Assembly: GCA_018398805.1 (NCBI GenBank)
Contig: JAGFBZ010000855.1
Span: 248,001 to 312,000, forward strand
Direction: 5' to 3'
DNA: 64,000 nucleotides
Origin: Hirundichthys speculiger
Lineage: Eukaryota > Chordata > Actinopteri > Beloniformes > Exocoetidae
Below, piece after piece: positions 23,731 to 36,500 of this stretch. The notes below the pieces were generated by a model that searched no databases, was not told where the DNA came from, and saw only the letters and a program-made list of their open reading frames with translations. Every line of letters begins with the position of its first letter. Position 1 is the stretch's first letter. Both the position numbers and the translations under genes were made by a program.

Positions 23731-26359
23731 AGTGCCCATGGGCTCTTAATTGATAAGTTGTTTCTGTTTCAGACTTTGTTGACTGAATGTGTTGCCCCTC
23801 ACATGGAGGAAATGGGCGCAGTATCTGCCACCACTTCTGCAGGGAATCCCTCATATGTCTGCAAAATGTTTCGGTATGACTGCGAGTCGAGATGATCTCA
23901 GTCTTTATTCCCCTTTATTTTGTGCAAAAGAGATGGCATGTAAGTCCTCACTTGTCTGCTGCTCTGTATCTCTTCTACAGTATAATAGAGGAGGGATTGT
24001 CCTATCGCTTCCATGCCTCCTGGCCCTTTGTGCTGCAGATTCTTGGTTGCTTTTATAGAATAGCAGGAAAACAAGCTCACCCCATAATGACCAAGGTACA
24101 GTTCCAAAAGACTGTGGAACATTAATTTCAGAAGAAAGATGAAAGTTTGCCTAAATGTCTGTGTTGTGTCCTGAACAGTCTCTGCAGTCTCTGGCAGACC
24201 TGCGCTCCACTCCACAATTCCCCTTCAGTGGTGAGTTGGACCTGGCTGTAGGGGGCGCTGTGGAGAGCATGGGCCCTGAAGTTGTGCTGGCTGCTGTCCC
24301 TCTGAACATCACAGGCTTTGAGTAAGGCCACATATATGGCTGCATAGACACAGTGGTTGGCTCTTTTTTTACATTGTTGTTCGGTAACTAATTTTTTTGG
24401 TAATTGTTTTTCAGTGATGACTTGGAGTTCCCACGCAGCTGGCTGATTCCTGTCGTACGAGATCATGTGAAGAACACTCAGCTTGGCTTCTTTACTTCTT
24501 ATTTCCTCCCTCTAGCTTCTACTCTCAAGCAGAGAGGTAAACCAAGTGTGAGATGTTTCACGTGATCAACTAGGAATGTGGATCATTTTCTTGTTCGTGT
24601 CTATTAACATTAATCAATCTGCTGCTGTGTTGTAGCTGAAGAGTTGGAGCAAGCAGGAAAGAAATTGGAGGCCAAAGTTTACCAGACATTACAGCTTCAG
24701 GTAGATTACTTATCCGCTCTCACTGATTGAACTGGAGTGCACTGAGTAAGTAGGAGATACATTTATTTAATTATCAAGATAAAATTATTATTGAGCTACA
24801 TTTGGGTTTATTGTGATTCTCAGACTCACTCAGTGGCCATGTTTCCATTCAACTGTCCATAATCTGAAGCAACCTTTTTTTAAATGTTGAAAATGCAATT
24901 ATGATGACAAATACTAATGTGTTGAGATGCACATCATCTTTAGTGGATTTACTACAGGTTTCTCTTCTAATAAGATATTGTGTTGTTTCTGAGCTAGATT
25001 CGATTAACCTATTTTTCTTTTTTTCAAATGAATAAATGTGTAGTGTAGTGATTGCAGTGAATGGCAGCTTTTCTTTTGTGATGTGATTGGGTGAACTGAT
25101 TTTTATTGTCAGATTGATTAGTTGGTTCCTTTTGAAATGCTGTTGGGAGGCGTTCTGCATTTCATCGGTGCATCTGTCCACGCACAGTTACACAGATGGT
25201 GTGCTTTGCTTTGTGTGTAGTTTGTGACTGGGCTGGAAAATGTCTCACTTTAGATGGGCCACACTGAAATCAGTGCATGACATGCAGTGCTTTCTTCTGT
25301 GCAATATCTTAACCATAAAAATGATGCATGTCTATATCTGGAAAAGCTGGTCTTGATCAGTGTCAAACCAAGATCATTTACTGACACATCATATCCTCAT
25401 CAGAATTGTGAACAAGCATTTGTAAAATTCATTGATAGTTCAGAGATATGGGAAATCTGAACCACTACTGATACTTACTGTGACATCTGACAGCCTTTCA
25501 CATATTTCTCACTTGGTGATGTTAATGACAACAGGTTTGCACTCTCATTCCTTTCTCTCTGTGTTTCTTAGAACATAGTCATGTCAATTATTTAACTTTA
25601 CCTACTGGTCATTTTTTGCAGTGCATTGCAGGTGAACCTAGTTATAAGGATTTTGTTATGTTGTCTAGAAAAAGGAAAAAAAAATGGCCATAGTCTGAAA
25701 CCTTGGAGAAGGTGTTGATCATATACAAGAGAAATATAATGAGGTTATGAGGACTTTTTTTGTTTGTTTGTTTTGATGATTGTCCATGTCGGGCGGAACA
25801 GTGGCTTGGTGGTTAGAAGTGTTAGCTCGCAGTTGGAAGGTTCCCGGTTCAGATCCTGTCAGGGGCCTTTTTGGGTGGAGTTTGCCTTTTTTCCCTGTGC
25901 TTGAGTTTTGTTTTCTCTGGGTACTCCAATTTCCTCCCACAGTCCAGAAGCATGTACAATAAGTAAATTGGTGATTCTAAATTCCTTATAGGAGGATAGG
26001 ATAGTATAGGAAAATCTTTCCTTTTTCATCAAACTTCAAACTTTGAAAGATGGCTTTCTTAGTTGACCTTTAGCGGCTGTGGACTTGGAGCTACTGTGAG
26101 TCTCTTGGCTGGTTGAACTTTAAGGATGTCTGTTGGAACTGCTATAGACTGTCTGTCTATATAAAAATATGAATGCTGGGATTTATCTGTTGGCCTCCGG
26201 TGCTCTGTCACTCACTTCACTGTGAATTGTGTGCAGGCCAATGCCACCTCTGTCCCTCATAGTCCAGACCATCAGCTCCTGCTGATCAGCTTAGGTTGTC
26301 TGGGACTAAATTCTGTCACTCCCCACCTTCAACTAATTAGAATAATTATTGTTGTTACG

Positions 26360-26411
<52 letters not shown>

Positions 26412-29400
26412 GGGGTAGCGTTTTTACACTTATCATCTAGGTAAATATATATTTTTTCTTTAGTTAAATATGTACATTTGAATGTTTTTGTTTTTTTTTT
26501 TTTTAGCTTTGGACCATGCTACCTGGGTTCTGCACATGTCCTGTGGACCTGCTGACATCTTTCAAAGGCATTGCCCGCACACTGGGGATGACCATTAATG
26601 AGCGGCCAGACTTGAGACTGACAGTGTGCCAGGCGCTACGCATTCTTATCAACAAAAGTTGCTCATCCGGTAGGAGGAATCAAATTAAAGGAGGACGTCA
26701 ACAAGTAAAAAATGCAGCATTAAATAAATCAATCCTTTTTTTAATCTTTTTTTTTGTATCTGCTTTAATGTCTGAAGAGGAAGCAAAAGCTGAAGTGGGC
26801 CGCTTTTCGAAGAACTTCCTGCCCATCCTCTTCAATGTGTACAGCCAGCAGCCTCCGGCTGGGGAGTCTGGAAGCTACAGGATGGCTGTGCTGGAGACCA
26901 TCAAAATCTACTTAACCGTCACCGAAATGGAGGTAACTTAATTTTGTTCTCATTCTGTTCAGCACTGTAAAAATGATGTGTTGACACAATTTCAAAGCAA
27001 ACTAATTCAAGATGCTCTCTCTCAGCTCATCTGCACGTTCCTTCAAAAAGCCACTGAGAGGTTGATCAGCACAGAGAGTACCGAGTTCATACGGTAGGAG
27101 ATGAACATGGATTTACTGCTCTGGAATATTAATCAGTGACTCAATGATTTTAGAAAAGGCTTAATATATATAAACTTCTGTTTGCTTCTTTTGTGCCGTC
27201 TTCAATTCTCAGGCTGTCAGTGATGGACCTTGTGGTTGCCATGGCACCTCTCGTGGATGAAGTCACCATGACAAAAACATTTGAGCTAATAAGACCAAAT
27301 TTGGAGGTAAAGACTGTTTCACATAAACTTATTGCATGTGTACTACTTAATTCATACCTTTTGGGAGTGTTTCTCATTAATTATGCGTGTGTTGTTTCAA
27401 TTTGCCTTCAGGCCAAAGAGCCAGGCATGCAGAAGAAGGCGTACCGTGTGCTGGAAGAGATGTGTGGTGGAGAGAGAGAGGAGTGCACATCGTTTGTTAT
27501 GTCGAACCTGGAAACACTCAAACTCATTCTGCTTGATACTCTGAAAAAAAGCTTCTTCACCAGCAAAGAGGGTGAGGCCATTGTGTAGAAAAGAGGCAAA
27601 CTGAAACTTAAGATGGGATTGAGAACCATGTTGTCTGGCTCACCACATTTGACGTTTCTTCTTCCTTTTTTTTTTTTTTTCTTCCAGCCGAGGTTAAAGT
27701 GTCTGACCCACATAGTAAAAAGGTTAAATGAGGAACACAAAGAGTTTATCACTGCGCTGCTGCCAGAGGTACAGATGCTAATATGAACATAAAAACGCAC
27801 ACAGTGTACTACTGTTTATAGTTGTTATAAAGGATATTCTCTTTCAGGTGATCATATGTACCAAAGAAGTGTCTGTTGGTGCTCGTAAAAGTGCCTACAA
27901 CCTGCTGGTGGAAATAGGAAATGCTTTTGTCCGCTTCAGTGGGAACACAAAAGGTGACATATTCATTCTGAGTGCTTGCAGACAAGTTTCTCTCTTGAAT
28001 TTCTGACTGGTAAATTGTGAACATGGAATCATTTTCTTGTTTTTCTTTCTGGTCTAGATGCCATGGATCAGTACTTGATGTTGGTATACGCCGGACTCAC
28101 CGGCTCCGTCACCATGATCACCTGTACAGTGTTAGCGCTGACACGTCTAGTATTTGAATATAAAGGTGAGACACTCAGCAGTGTCCTGGTGGTGATTTAA
28201 AAGCCTGTGTTTGTGGGCTGGAATCATCCTGCTGCTTTCTCCCTCAGACTGCATCGAGGTGTCCGCCTTGGAGCAGTTGCTGCACAACGTCTGTCTGCTG
28301 CTCTCGTCTCGTACCAGAGAGATAGTCAAAGCTGCCTTAGGTTTCATAAAGGTCATCCTCTTCATCATGGATCCCAAGACGCTGGCCTCGCATGTCACTG
28401 TCATGGTATGAGTACTACATTCTTGCTGCTGCCAGTCAGAGAAAGGCATTATGAAAATTAAAAGAAAACTTTCATTTATATAACATTTTCTAATTATTGA
28501 GCATGTTTAGGAGTTCTCAGACATCCAGGTCATGTTAGTTTAAATGTTTAAATAGAAGAAAGTACTTGGACTGTTGGTTGTTGAAGATGTTTCACCTTTC
28601 ATCTGAAAGGCTTCTTCAGTTCCAACTGGAGGGGAAAGCTGTTCCGCAGCCAAAGTCTGTTTTCTAACACGGCAACTTCCCAGTGGTACAGGAGGAAAGC
28701 CGTTACAAGCTATTTTGGAAACAGTTTGCAGTGAAGTTTGTTTTCAAGTGCAGCTTTGAGCCTATTATTTTTTGCATGCCCATACGAGTGAAAATGTGGA
28801 TGCGCATGGCCTTGTTAAATACATGTAGCTGAAATGCTCATTTGGAAGCAGGTCAGTTTTGATTTGGGAATTAATTTGTACTAATGTGGACAAAACTAGA
28901 CATAGATGGACTCCATACATAGACTCCTCTCTTCAAGCATCTATCTCGTCTGTCCAGAATGTGCGTATTACTGTCCTCAAAAGAACGTTTCTTATCCTTG
29001 AGATGCAGGTGGATCATTAAATATTTACTTGAGATAGAATCAAAGTACTAGAAAAAAGGGGTTCAGCTAGCAGTCCTAAAAGTGTTTGGGTCACATACCA
29101 CAGACTCCTCTCTTCCATGTATTCAGATGGAGGGCGTTGGAAACATCAAAGATGATATGAGGAGACATTTCAGAACCAAACTGAAGAACATCTTCACCAA
29201 GTTTATCAGGAAGTTTGGGTGAGTGCTCCATATTTTTGCAGCTACCAAATGTGCATCTCAATTCTGCTTAATGCTCCAATGTACTTTACGCACTTGATTT
29301 CCAGTTTTGAGCTGGTGAAAAGCATGCTTCCTGCAGAACATCACAAGGTACTGGCAAACATCCGCAAGGCCGATGCTCGCAACAAGAGGCGAAAACAGGC

Positions 29401-30717
29401 TGCTGAGGCGCAGGACGACTCAGACAGTGAAGTGGAGGCACCTAAAGCAAGGACTGAAAGGTTTTCCATCATCCCCAGCTGAAAGCTTCCTCTCACTCTT
29501 GCATTTATACATTTACTCTCTAAAAATCCTTCTTTCCTCTCCAGTATTGAAGACATCCTTGCAGAGTCTGACAGTGACTTGTCAGAAGATGAAGGAAAGC
29601 CTCGTAATGGTCAGAAGAAAACAGGCAAACAGCAGAAAGGCCGGGCATGGCTCAAAGAGGGAGAGGAAGATGACCCACTTAACTTCTTGGATCCCAAGGT
29701 TTCACAGAGAGTTCTAGGTAACAGTCCTGTTATATACTGTCAATTAGCATTTTTGCTAGTACAGGAGGCCAGCTGAGTTAACATGACTTTTGTCGTTTGT
29801 CAGCCACCAAACCAGAACTAAAAAAGACAGCTAAAGTTGACCATGGCTTTAAAGTGACCTCAGATGGACGGCTGATCATTAGAGAGGATGATGAGGAGGA
29901 TGTAAAAGACAAAGGTAAGAAGGATCCAGTACACATACACATGCTGCTTAATGTCTAAACAGGGTGTGATGATCGGCCTTTTTTTCCACAGATGCAGAAG
30001 AAATGAAAGATATCCTCGAAGAAGCAGGAGTCAAAAGTGTGAGTTTTTGTGTAGACTATAAATGAATGGCTCAAGACACGTTTCATTGCTGTTGTTGTTT
30101 TATGGTCTGTCTTTTCACAACTCCTTCAGAAAAAGTTACAGAAGAGAAAGTTTAAAGATGACAACTTGGATGACGACATGGAAATTGAACCTCATTTGAA
30201 ATATAAAGGTAATTCCATTGAAACAAATAGGTGGCGTTTTGAACATCTCACAACATGTGATTGTGACGCTACTTTGTGTTTTGCTCTCAGCTGGTGGCTC
30301 GGGCATTCATAGACCTCTTGGAGGTGGCCAAGACTTTGGAGCTGATTACAAATCAAAGGTTAAGCATGCACAATAGACCTTTAAGAGTATAGACTGAGGT
30401 TTAATGTTGCACATAAACTCGTCCTGATTGTTGGTTCTCTCCTCTCATAGAAAGGAAAAGGAGATGTAAAGAAAAAAGGAAAGCTCGATCCTTTTGCGTA
30501 CATCCCATTGAAAAAGGCCCAACTCAATCGCAGGTATGAGAGGCGGCTGCTGTTTAATTCGGTAAAACTCTGTGTAACTGTCTGAGCCCAACATGTTTTA
30601 TTCTGCGTTCACAGGAAGCGCGCCAAGCTGCATGGCCAGTTCAAAGGCATGGTGCGAGGAGCCCAGAAGGGGGCGCTGTCGGGAAAGAAAATGCAGAAGA
30701 AAAACAGGAAAACATGA
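18440..30717 (+). CDS. rrp12: RRP12-like ribosomal RNA processing protein, complete, 34 coding exons
   Basis: Nucleolar/nuclear HEAT-repeat protein needed for 40S (and 60S) pre-ribosome maturation and export. Exons: 18440-18578, 20366-20595, 20804-20887, 21011-21087, 21197-21302, 21387-21503, 21650-21788, 22864-22991, 23101-23199, 23284-23375, 23458-23569, 23773-23873, 23981-24095, 24179-24321, 24415-24536, 24636-24700, 26507-26669, 26778-26932, 27026-27093, 27213-27306, 27412-27570 (donor problematic), 27688-27768, 27848-27953, 28058-28165, 28248-28405, 29127-29218, 29305-29460, 29545-29717, 29804-29914, 29992-30038, 30130-30208, 30291-30358, 30451-30533, 30615-30717. They join to about 1290 aa (human 1297). 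The N-terminus has [15 protein letters not shown] and [11 protein letters not shown]. The long helical repeat body includes [27 protein letters not shown] and [14 protein letters not shown]. Acidic/basic stretches follow, then [37 protein letters not shown] and a lysine-rich tail with GQFKGM. All introns are GT-AG with matching phase except after exon 21, where one base is in excess. The start ATG has AAA upstream and the family's N-terminal sequence follows. Confidence 0.95.
18932..20190 (-). mobile_element. Degenerate Tc1/mariner transposon in rrp12 intron 1
   Basis: On the minus strand around 19440-19360 the text reads [20 protein letters not shown], the signature of Tc1-type transposases just before the last catalytic residue. 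Further minus-strand fragments with stop codons extend to about 20000. The left edge begins 'acagttgtgttcaaaataat'. A matching inverted terminal copy at the right was not found. Stops and frame breaks show it is inactive. It lies antisense to rrp12 transcription. Confidence 0.7.
21826..22760 (-). mobile_element. Second Tc1-like relic in rrp12 intron 7
   Basis: 'tacactgcttggtataacaa', then 'cacacactctaatattttg' and 'caccaagatcttgtgttgat', read in reverse, match the end of a fish Tc1-like element and the 3' part of its transposase as I remember them. Coding potential is heavily eroded. The right boundary is approximate. Confidence 0.5.
23697..23729. repeat. Poly-T tract of 33 bases
   Basis: Uninterrupted T run in rrp12 intron 11, ending about 45 bases before the next exon. 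It could act as an extended polypyrimidine tract, or be the A-tail of an antisense retro-insert. No retroelement body was recognised beside it. Confidence 0.9.
25785..25975 (+). repeat. Second copy of the dispersed teleost repeat
   Basis: The phrases 'aacagtggcttggtggttag', 'gttcccggttcagatcctgt', 'ggtggagtttgcc', 'ctctgggtactccaatttcc' and 'tcccacagtccagaagcatg' mark the 5' part of the same family as 13470-13862. The 'ggtggttag' and 'ggttcagatcc' words resemble tRNA-type A and B boxes, but I do not claim a working promoter. Confidence 0.55.
26361..26411. repeat. (TTA)n microsatellite
   Basis: About 17 uninterrupted TTA units, roughly 95 bases upstream of the rrp12 exon at 26507. Confidence 0.95.
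28560..28770. repeat. Fragment of a dispersed retroelement-like repeat
   Basis: 'ttgaagatgtttcacctttc' and 'catctgaaaggcttcttcag' in rrp12 intron 25 match a phrase recurrent in teleost genomes, which I associate with the 3' part of a retroelement. Family and boundaries are uncertain. Confidence 0.4.
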
Positions 30718-31002
30718 AAAACATACTTCATATTACTCAATGGACTCTGATGTATGTGATGACATGTTGTTGAGCATGCTGAAATATGGACATACACTGT
30801 GTGTGTGAAACTAGTTTATTTTTAAGGGGAGCCATGCTTCATAGCTCTCAAAACATTGTAATTAACATGAAATAACTTTCGTGTTATATAATTAACATGT
30901 TGAAAATGATGCCCCCTGGTTCCTTGGGGGTCAAGAGAAAGAACATCTGTTATTGTTTGGGCATGCATCAGATGAATCTGATGAACATAAATGTATTTAT
31001 GC

Positions 31003-31008
31003 AATAAA
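31003..31008 (+). other. Candidate rrp12 polyadenylation signal (AATAAA)
   Basis: AATAAA about 290 bases after the rrp12 stop, the first canonical hexamer downstream on the plus strand. Confidence 0.5.
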
Positions 31009-31599
31009 ATATCCAGGCAGGCAACACAGCAGTCAGAGGAAGAGTGTCATGTCTGCTGTAATTGTGTTATTTGGAAATCTGAGGGTGGTGTATTCTTGTG
31101 AATTGTTGAGTAAAAGCATTCATTATGCTATAAAGATGATTTAAACATTCAGCATGTCTGTTGACTGGAACATGTTTCTCCACATTTCATTGTCAAAAAC
31201 TGTCATTTCCACCTTTGTTCTCTGGCGGCCCGTCTTCAAGACGATGAGACGATAGTTGCAGGCTGTTTAGTTGCAGGGCTTAACATGCCGTTACTGTCAT
31301 AGGATTCTTTCCCCAGATGGGTTTTTAGCCAAGTGAGTCATGTGTTGGCCTGTTAACCACAATCCTGTGAGTCTGAATGAAGCGTGTCAGCATCTCTGAG
31401 GGCGATCATTTAGGAGAGTCCCAGACCTGCTATCATTCGTTTAATCCTACAGTCTTGGTTGTACAATGACGAAGTGCTGAGAAAATGTTAAAAGTTTGAT
31501 ATTCAAAAAAGAAAAAAGATTAAATGATACTTTCCTCATTGTACATGGTGTAATCAATTACAGTTGACTGTTGGATCCATATTTAAATGAAAAAAAAAA

Positions 31600-32200
31600 A
31601 AAAATTTTTTTTGTGCCCAGTCTCACTTAACATGGACTGAGCTGAAATGGAAAACGGTCCTGTGGTCTGATAAAACTAAATTAAATGTTTCTTATGAAAT
31701 CATGGTTACTAGGGGCTGAAGAAACTATCCCGCTTGTTCTCAATGGACATTTCAAACTCCAGCATCCGTGATTGAATGGGGTGCATGAGTTCATATGGCA
31801 TGAATGACTGACCCATCTGAGGGCAGCATTAATGCTGAATGATATGTGAACTGACTTTGGAGCAACTTGTGCTACCTTCCAGACTGTATCTACTTCAGCA
31901 ACCTGTCTTATATTTTTTCAAATAATAATGCCAAACCACGGATTTCTGTCTGCAGTCCACAGTTGTGTAATGAAACCTTGATTTATTTTTATTTTTATTT
32001 TTTTAATAATGAAGCCATGAAATTTTACACTTTCTGCAGGAATTCTTGAAGGTCTTTAAATAAGTTGCTCATTTTTTTTGTTTTGTAGCCCACTATGACT
32101 CTATGTAGTCCACACATGACTTAAGAAATACGGACACTTTCCAAACCCATTCCTCATTCCACTGTTGCAGCACTGCAACACTATTTGTATGCTTCATGTA
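31600..32200 (+). mobile_element. Tc1/mariner-like relic between rrp12 and the receptor gene
   Basis: Plus-strand text around 31648 reads WKTVLWSDKTKLNV, the Tc1-type region near a catalytic Asp (usual form VLWSDE). The stretch around 31830-31950 resembles the later transposase core (ALMLNDM-like, FSNNNAKP). It is shifted between frames and interrupted, so inactive. The boundaries are rough. Confidence 0.55.
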
Positions 32201-32948
32201 GGAAAGGAGTGTTTGATTAACCAGCATAAATGTTTTTCCAGAAATATTACCAAGGGTAGCGCAGCCAGCGATTCAAAATCCTGGAAACAAAGATTAATTT
32301 TGTAGGTTATCTGTATAAATGCCAGGGATAGATTATCAGTGCCCTGACAGCAGTGTAATTAGTTTAATTAAGAAAACCGTTGAAAGAGGAAGTCATTACA
32401 TCATCAGATGTTGCATCCTGCATTATCTAATTAACTAATAACTGTGTCCTAAAGTCTCTGTGGCATTGAATGTGTTTGTAGGCTGATTTACAACATGACA
32501 GCAAAATATTCCCTTTGAAATGCAGAGATATAATACCATACTTTTAATGCCCATAAAGGAATTCACTGACAAGCAGCAGATTAAAAAAGAAACAATTTAT
32601 TGAAGACAGACAAGTTGTTAAAAAAGAAATAATGCAAATGATCATTTCAGTCAGTAAATGCAGTATACGGAGGAACCCTGAAAGTATACATTCTCTATGC
32701 AGTTTTTCATTTGAAGGCGTTCATAAGACCACCAACACACCAGATGCCATGCCAGAATGCTTCCTAATATCTGCTAAGATGTGCCCTGCCCTTAAAGATT
32801 TAAAAGCCCAACAAACCTACCTGATGCTAAAGAGAGAGGGACTGTATTTGAATAAATAAAATCTAGAAAAACTGCCCTGCAGTCGCAATAAGGTCACCAA
32901 ACTTTCACACTAGCTGGAGTGCAGAAAGATTTTCTTTGGTTGAAAGGT

Positions 32949-33005
32949 GTATATATATATATATATGTATATATATATACATATATATATACAGTATATA
33001 CAGTA

Positions 33006-33066
<61 letters not shown>

Positions 33067-33107
33067 CAGTATATATACAGTAATATATATATATATATAT
33101 ATATATA
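32949..33107. repeat. Large (TA)n-rich microsatellite array
   Basis: About 160 bases of TA-rich repeats including two 'acagtatatacagtaatata' units. It is self-complementary and located between the convergent 3' ends of rrp12 and the receptor gene. The tyrosine/isoleucine-rich open frames here are artefacts of the repeat. Confidence 0.95.
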
Positions 33108-33254
33108 GAGGATGATGACTACATAACTCATTGCTATTATCTTTCGCCACATGCTGTATTCATCACCTTTCTGTATTATTCTCTACAAAATCAAACCGGT
33201 CTCTACTGCTTACTTTCATCATTTACACACAAACTAACATGAGCGAAACTCATT

Positions 33255-33260
33255 TTTATT
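33255..33260 (-). other. Candidate receptor-gene polyadenylation signal (AATAAA on minus)
   Basis: TTTATT on the plus strand, about 325 bases past the minus-strand stop of the ANTXR-family gene. Inferred only from position. Confidence 0.35.
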
Positions 33261-33584
33261 TCAGACGGGATTGCACTTACTCTAACCATCAGTCCACACG
33301 ACATCACAGACTAATCATACAGTCCTTATCAAGTAAATATATGGTTATGCTTATGTGTTTTGTGTTGATCTAGAGTGTTGCTCTAGCTCAAACTCAGTGG
33401 CAGATTATCATTATTATAAGATAAATACTTTTTGCTGTCCAGCAACAAGGCACAGAGCTCCCAGTCAGAGCTCATGGCCTGGAAGATTTTTCTGCAGCTT
33501 GAGTCTTAGCACTAAAAGAAGGGCACATTTGTTTGAAGGAACAATTTGACAAATCACATGCGTATCGCATCCCTCTGCTCGTCA

Positions 33585-36500
33585 TTACAACCTGGGTGGG
33601 GGGCGAGATGGCGGGGGTCCTGGGGGCCCGGGGGGTGCACGATTTGGTGGAGGACCTGGAGTAGGTCGGACCGCAGAAGGGGGCGCGCGGGAGGGAGGTT
33701 TTGTGACGGAGGGTGGAGCGGTGCGGGGCCCTCTAGATGGAGGCTTCGTACGGGGGACGGAGTTGCAGACCAGAGGTTGCTGTTCAGCTGCCGGGGGAGG
33801 AGGAGGAGAAGGAGGGGGTGAAGGGCAGCGAGGCGTGCGAGGAGGGGCCGGGCGGTTTGAGGTGGACTCTACAGCTCTGACCCGCTGAAAACTAATACAG
33901 CGACCCTGCAAGACAGAGTAGGATGAAGGTTAAGCAACAACTGCACATCATCGTTTCAGTGCAGAATACAGATTAAAATACAGTGCATCTCTGTGCAAAA
34001 TCAATGAGCTTTTAATTCCCTCCAGCAAAAAAAGGTTTGTGTGAGCCTTTGCCCAGATTTGTAGACAAATGTATGTGTGTTTGAGTCCTCAGAGCGTGCA
34101 CAGAGCTGCTTCTGTCTTCCGTCCACACCTGCACTACAGTAGCCGTGATGCTAGCAGAGACAGGCCCAAAGTGATCACACAGACATTTGCAGTCCCCAGC
34201 TTTCCCCATTTCCCCTCCTTTTCTTGGGGAGCCTCTGATGTGACTCGGCCTTTCTGGATGCAGAACAGATAGCGGTTTATGTCTTGTCTGTGCTCGACTT
34301 GATGGAATGTTAAGAGGAGGATTTAAATATCTCCACAATAGTTAACAGAAACCAATCAGAGTAGAAAAAAAAAAAACGCTTCTCTTATTGTCCCTGTAGG
34401 ATCCAACAGCAAGAGATACAAATGCGCCCCCACACTCACTCTCAAACTCCCTGCTCAGTCAGTGTGTAAAGGATGGAGAATAGGTCTCCGTGTCACAGAC
34501 TCTTGGTGGTCTGATTATAACACCTTATTAAACAGAGAGGCCCTGAAGTCACACAGGGGCCATTAAGAGGACCCCAGCAGTAGCAGCTTTGTGACTGAAG
34601 GGGCCATTGTGTGTTTGTGTGTGTATATGAGGGGTATGTAATTGATTGAGGGCGGCCCGGCTGGGGTGGGGGTGGGTGGGTGGGGGGGGGGTTGCTGGGC
34701 TGCAGTGAAAAGGCCAGTTTGTGAGCAGCAGAGCAGCAGCACAGCACCAGAGAGAGCATATGGACACAATGAGAACACAAGCTCATGAATATGAGTGTGT
34801 TTGTGTGTGTGTGTGACTGTAAGCATGCTTCCACCAGAGCATATGGCCTGAATGAAACCTCATGAATAACAGAAATGGAGGGGCGACAGAAAGGTTAGGA
34901 GGCCGACAGCAAGAGTACACCCAAAAACACATGTTTAGTGCTGAGCATAAGTAAGTTGTGTTCCCCTTTTGGCTGTAATATCTGTCACTCCTTCTTTCCC
35001 CCTTGTGGCAATTGTTTACTTCATACCGCCTCCTCTTTCTTAAAAAAAAAACAAAAAACAAAAAAACAACCCCCTGAAACGCCTGCAGCTTCCCTCTTTC
35101 CACCACTCTGTCTCATCTCAGCTTCTCCTTCAAGCCGTGAGGACTTTGCCCTTACCTCACAAATGCAAACATACAGTATAAAGCAAAAATATCTGCAGTT
35201 GTTTGCAGAGAACTGATGCACGTTTGTTTGTCACCATTGGAGTAAAGAAAAAAGAGGAAAGAGAAGAGAGTTGAGACATACATCTGACATGACAGTGCTG
35301 CCTGTCAGCTTGCATGACATTACAGCAATTCACTGTATGTGGCAAACAGCCACACGTGTACTTGCAAGAATAAACCCACTACAGTTCGAGGTCTGCATGT
35401 GAGCTTCCATCTTGGCAAGCTATTAAGCCTGCTGAAATGTGAAATACTTCAACATGCTACAAGGTATAAAAGGATTGATAAATCCGGCTCTAACTAAGTT
35501 AAAGATAAATCTGTATATACTGTAGATGACATGTCAAAGCAAAAACTATTGTAAAAGATATCGCATTGATTGACGATTTTTTTCGATTAAAGCTTGTAAT
35601 AAACACATAAGTCAGTGTTGTTTTTTTTCTCAGTTCTAAAAGAAGATATGGAAGCAAATGGTGGAAATTATGCAAACAGTAGTGTTCAATGCATTTTGAC
35701 AAATTTCTGCACGTTTTCTTTCCCCAATAATGGCTTAGGAGGATTTAATTGGATTGGATTTAAAATATGCTGTATACCTCAGTCTGTTTTTGGATTTTTT
35801 TCTTTTTAACTTGATAAACCCTGACCGCCCTTTTTTAGCAAAACCGCCTAAAATGACACACCCAAATTAAAATGATTGTAACTTCTAAACTGTTCTGTCC
35901 ACATGGATGCATTAAAGTGTTCCATAAAGAAGACACTCTGTAGTTTCTTATAAAACTGTCAGGAACACTCTAGGTGATACAGAGACAGAGTAATGGAACT
36001 CTGAAGTCAGTAAAAAAAATTAAAATTTTGTTCCGCCTGAAATAAAAAATGACTTTCAGGATGAATAATAGTCTGAATATTCATCTGAAATAGTAAATGA
36101 CAGTATGAGGCTGTAGGCACACTATAACTGAACATGTGTTTCAAATTTGAAGAAGATAGCACAACATATGACCATTTTACAGTGGTCTTTTCATTAAAAA
36201 ATCTAGGCGGAGCTCCAAAAAGGCCTTTGGAGACTCCAAATGAACACATGGTAACCAAAATGATATTCTGAGACAATAGGTACTTTTTCCTTTACATTTT
36301 GGTATTTTTAATCATTTTGAGTTAAAATAGTCACAAATTTGCCATTTTTAAATTTACAACTAGTTTTTGTTATTACCATAAACCACATACTAACATACAT
36401 AACTGTGTAAAAACCACCAATTCATAATATATTTGATGACTACAAATATATATGACTACATGTGGAGCATATATACTTTTTAAAATATATGTTACAGTTA

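Larger units (their letters stand above)
24701..26506 (+). other. Longest internal rrp12 intron (intron 16)
   Basis: No exon recognised. Contains a dispersed repeat at about 25785-25975 and a TTA microsatellite at 26361-26411, then a T-rich acceptor ending at 26506. Confidence 0.7.

Noticed and set aside
24128..24466. 112-residue minus-strand frame
   Set aside because: It is antisense to rrp12 exons 14 and 15, which have clear homology and correct splice phases on the plus strand.
25785..25975. Possible tRNA gene because of A-box and B-box-like words
   Set aside because: No cloverleaf can be folded and the sequence matches a dispersed repeat family also present at 13470-13862.
32905..33152. 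Tyrosine/isoleucine-rich minus-strand frames
   Set aside because: Produced by the TA microsatellite; no coding content.
33546..33888. Glycine/arginine-rich plus-strand frames
   Set aside because: They are the complement of the proline-rich last exon of the minus-strand receptor gene.
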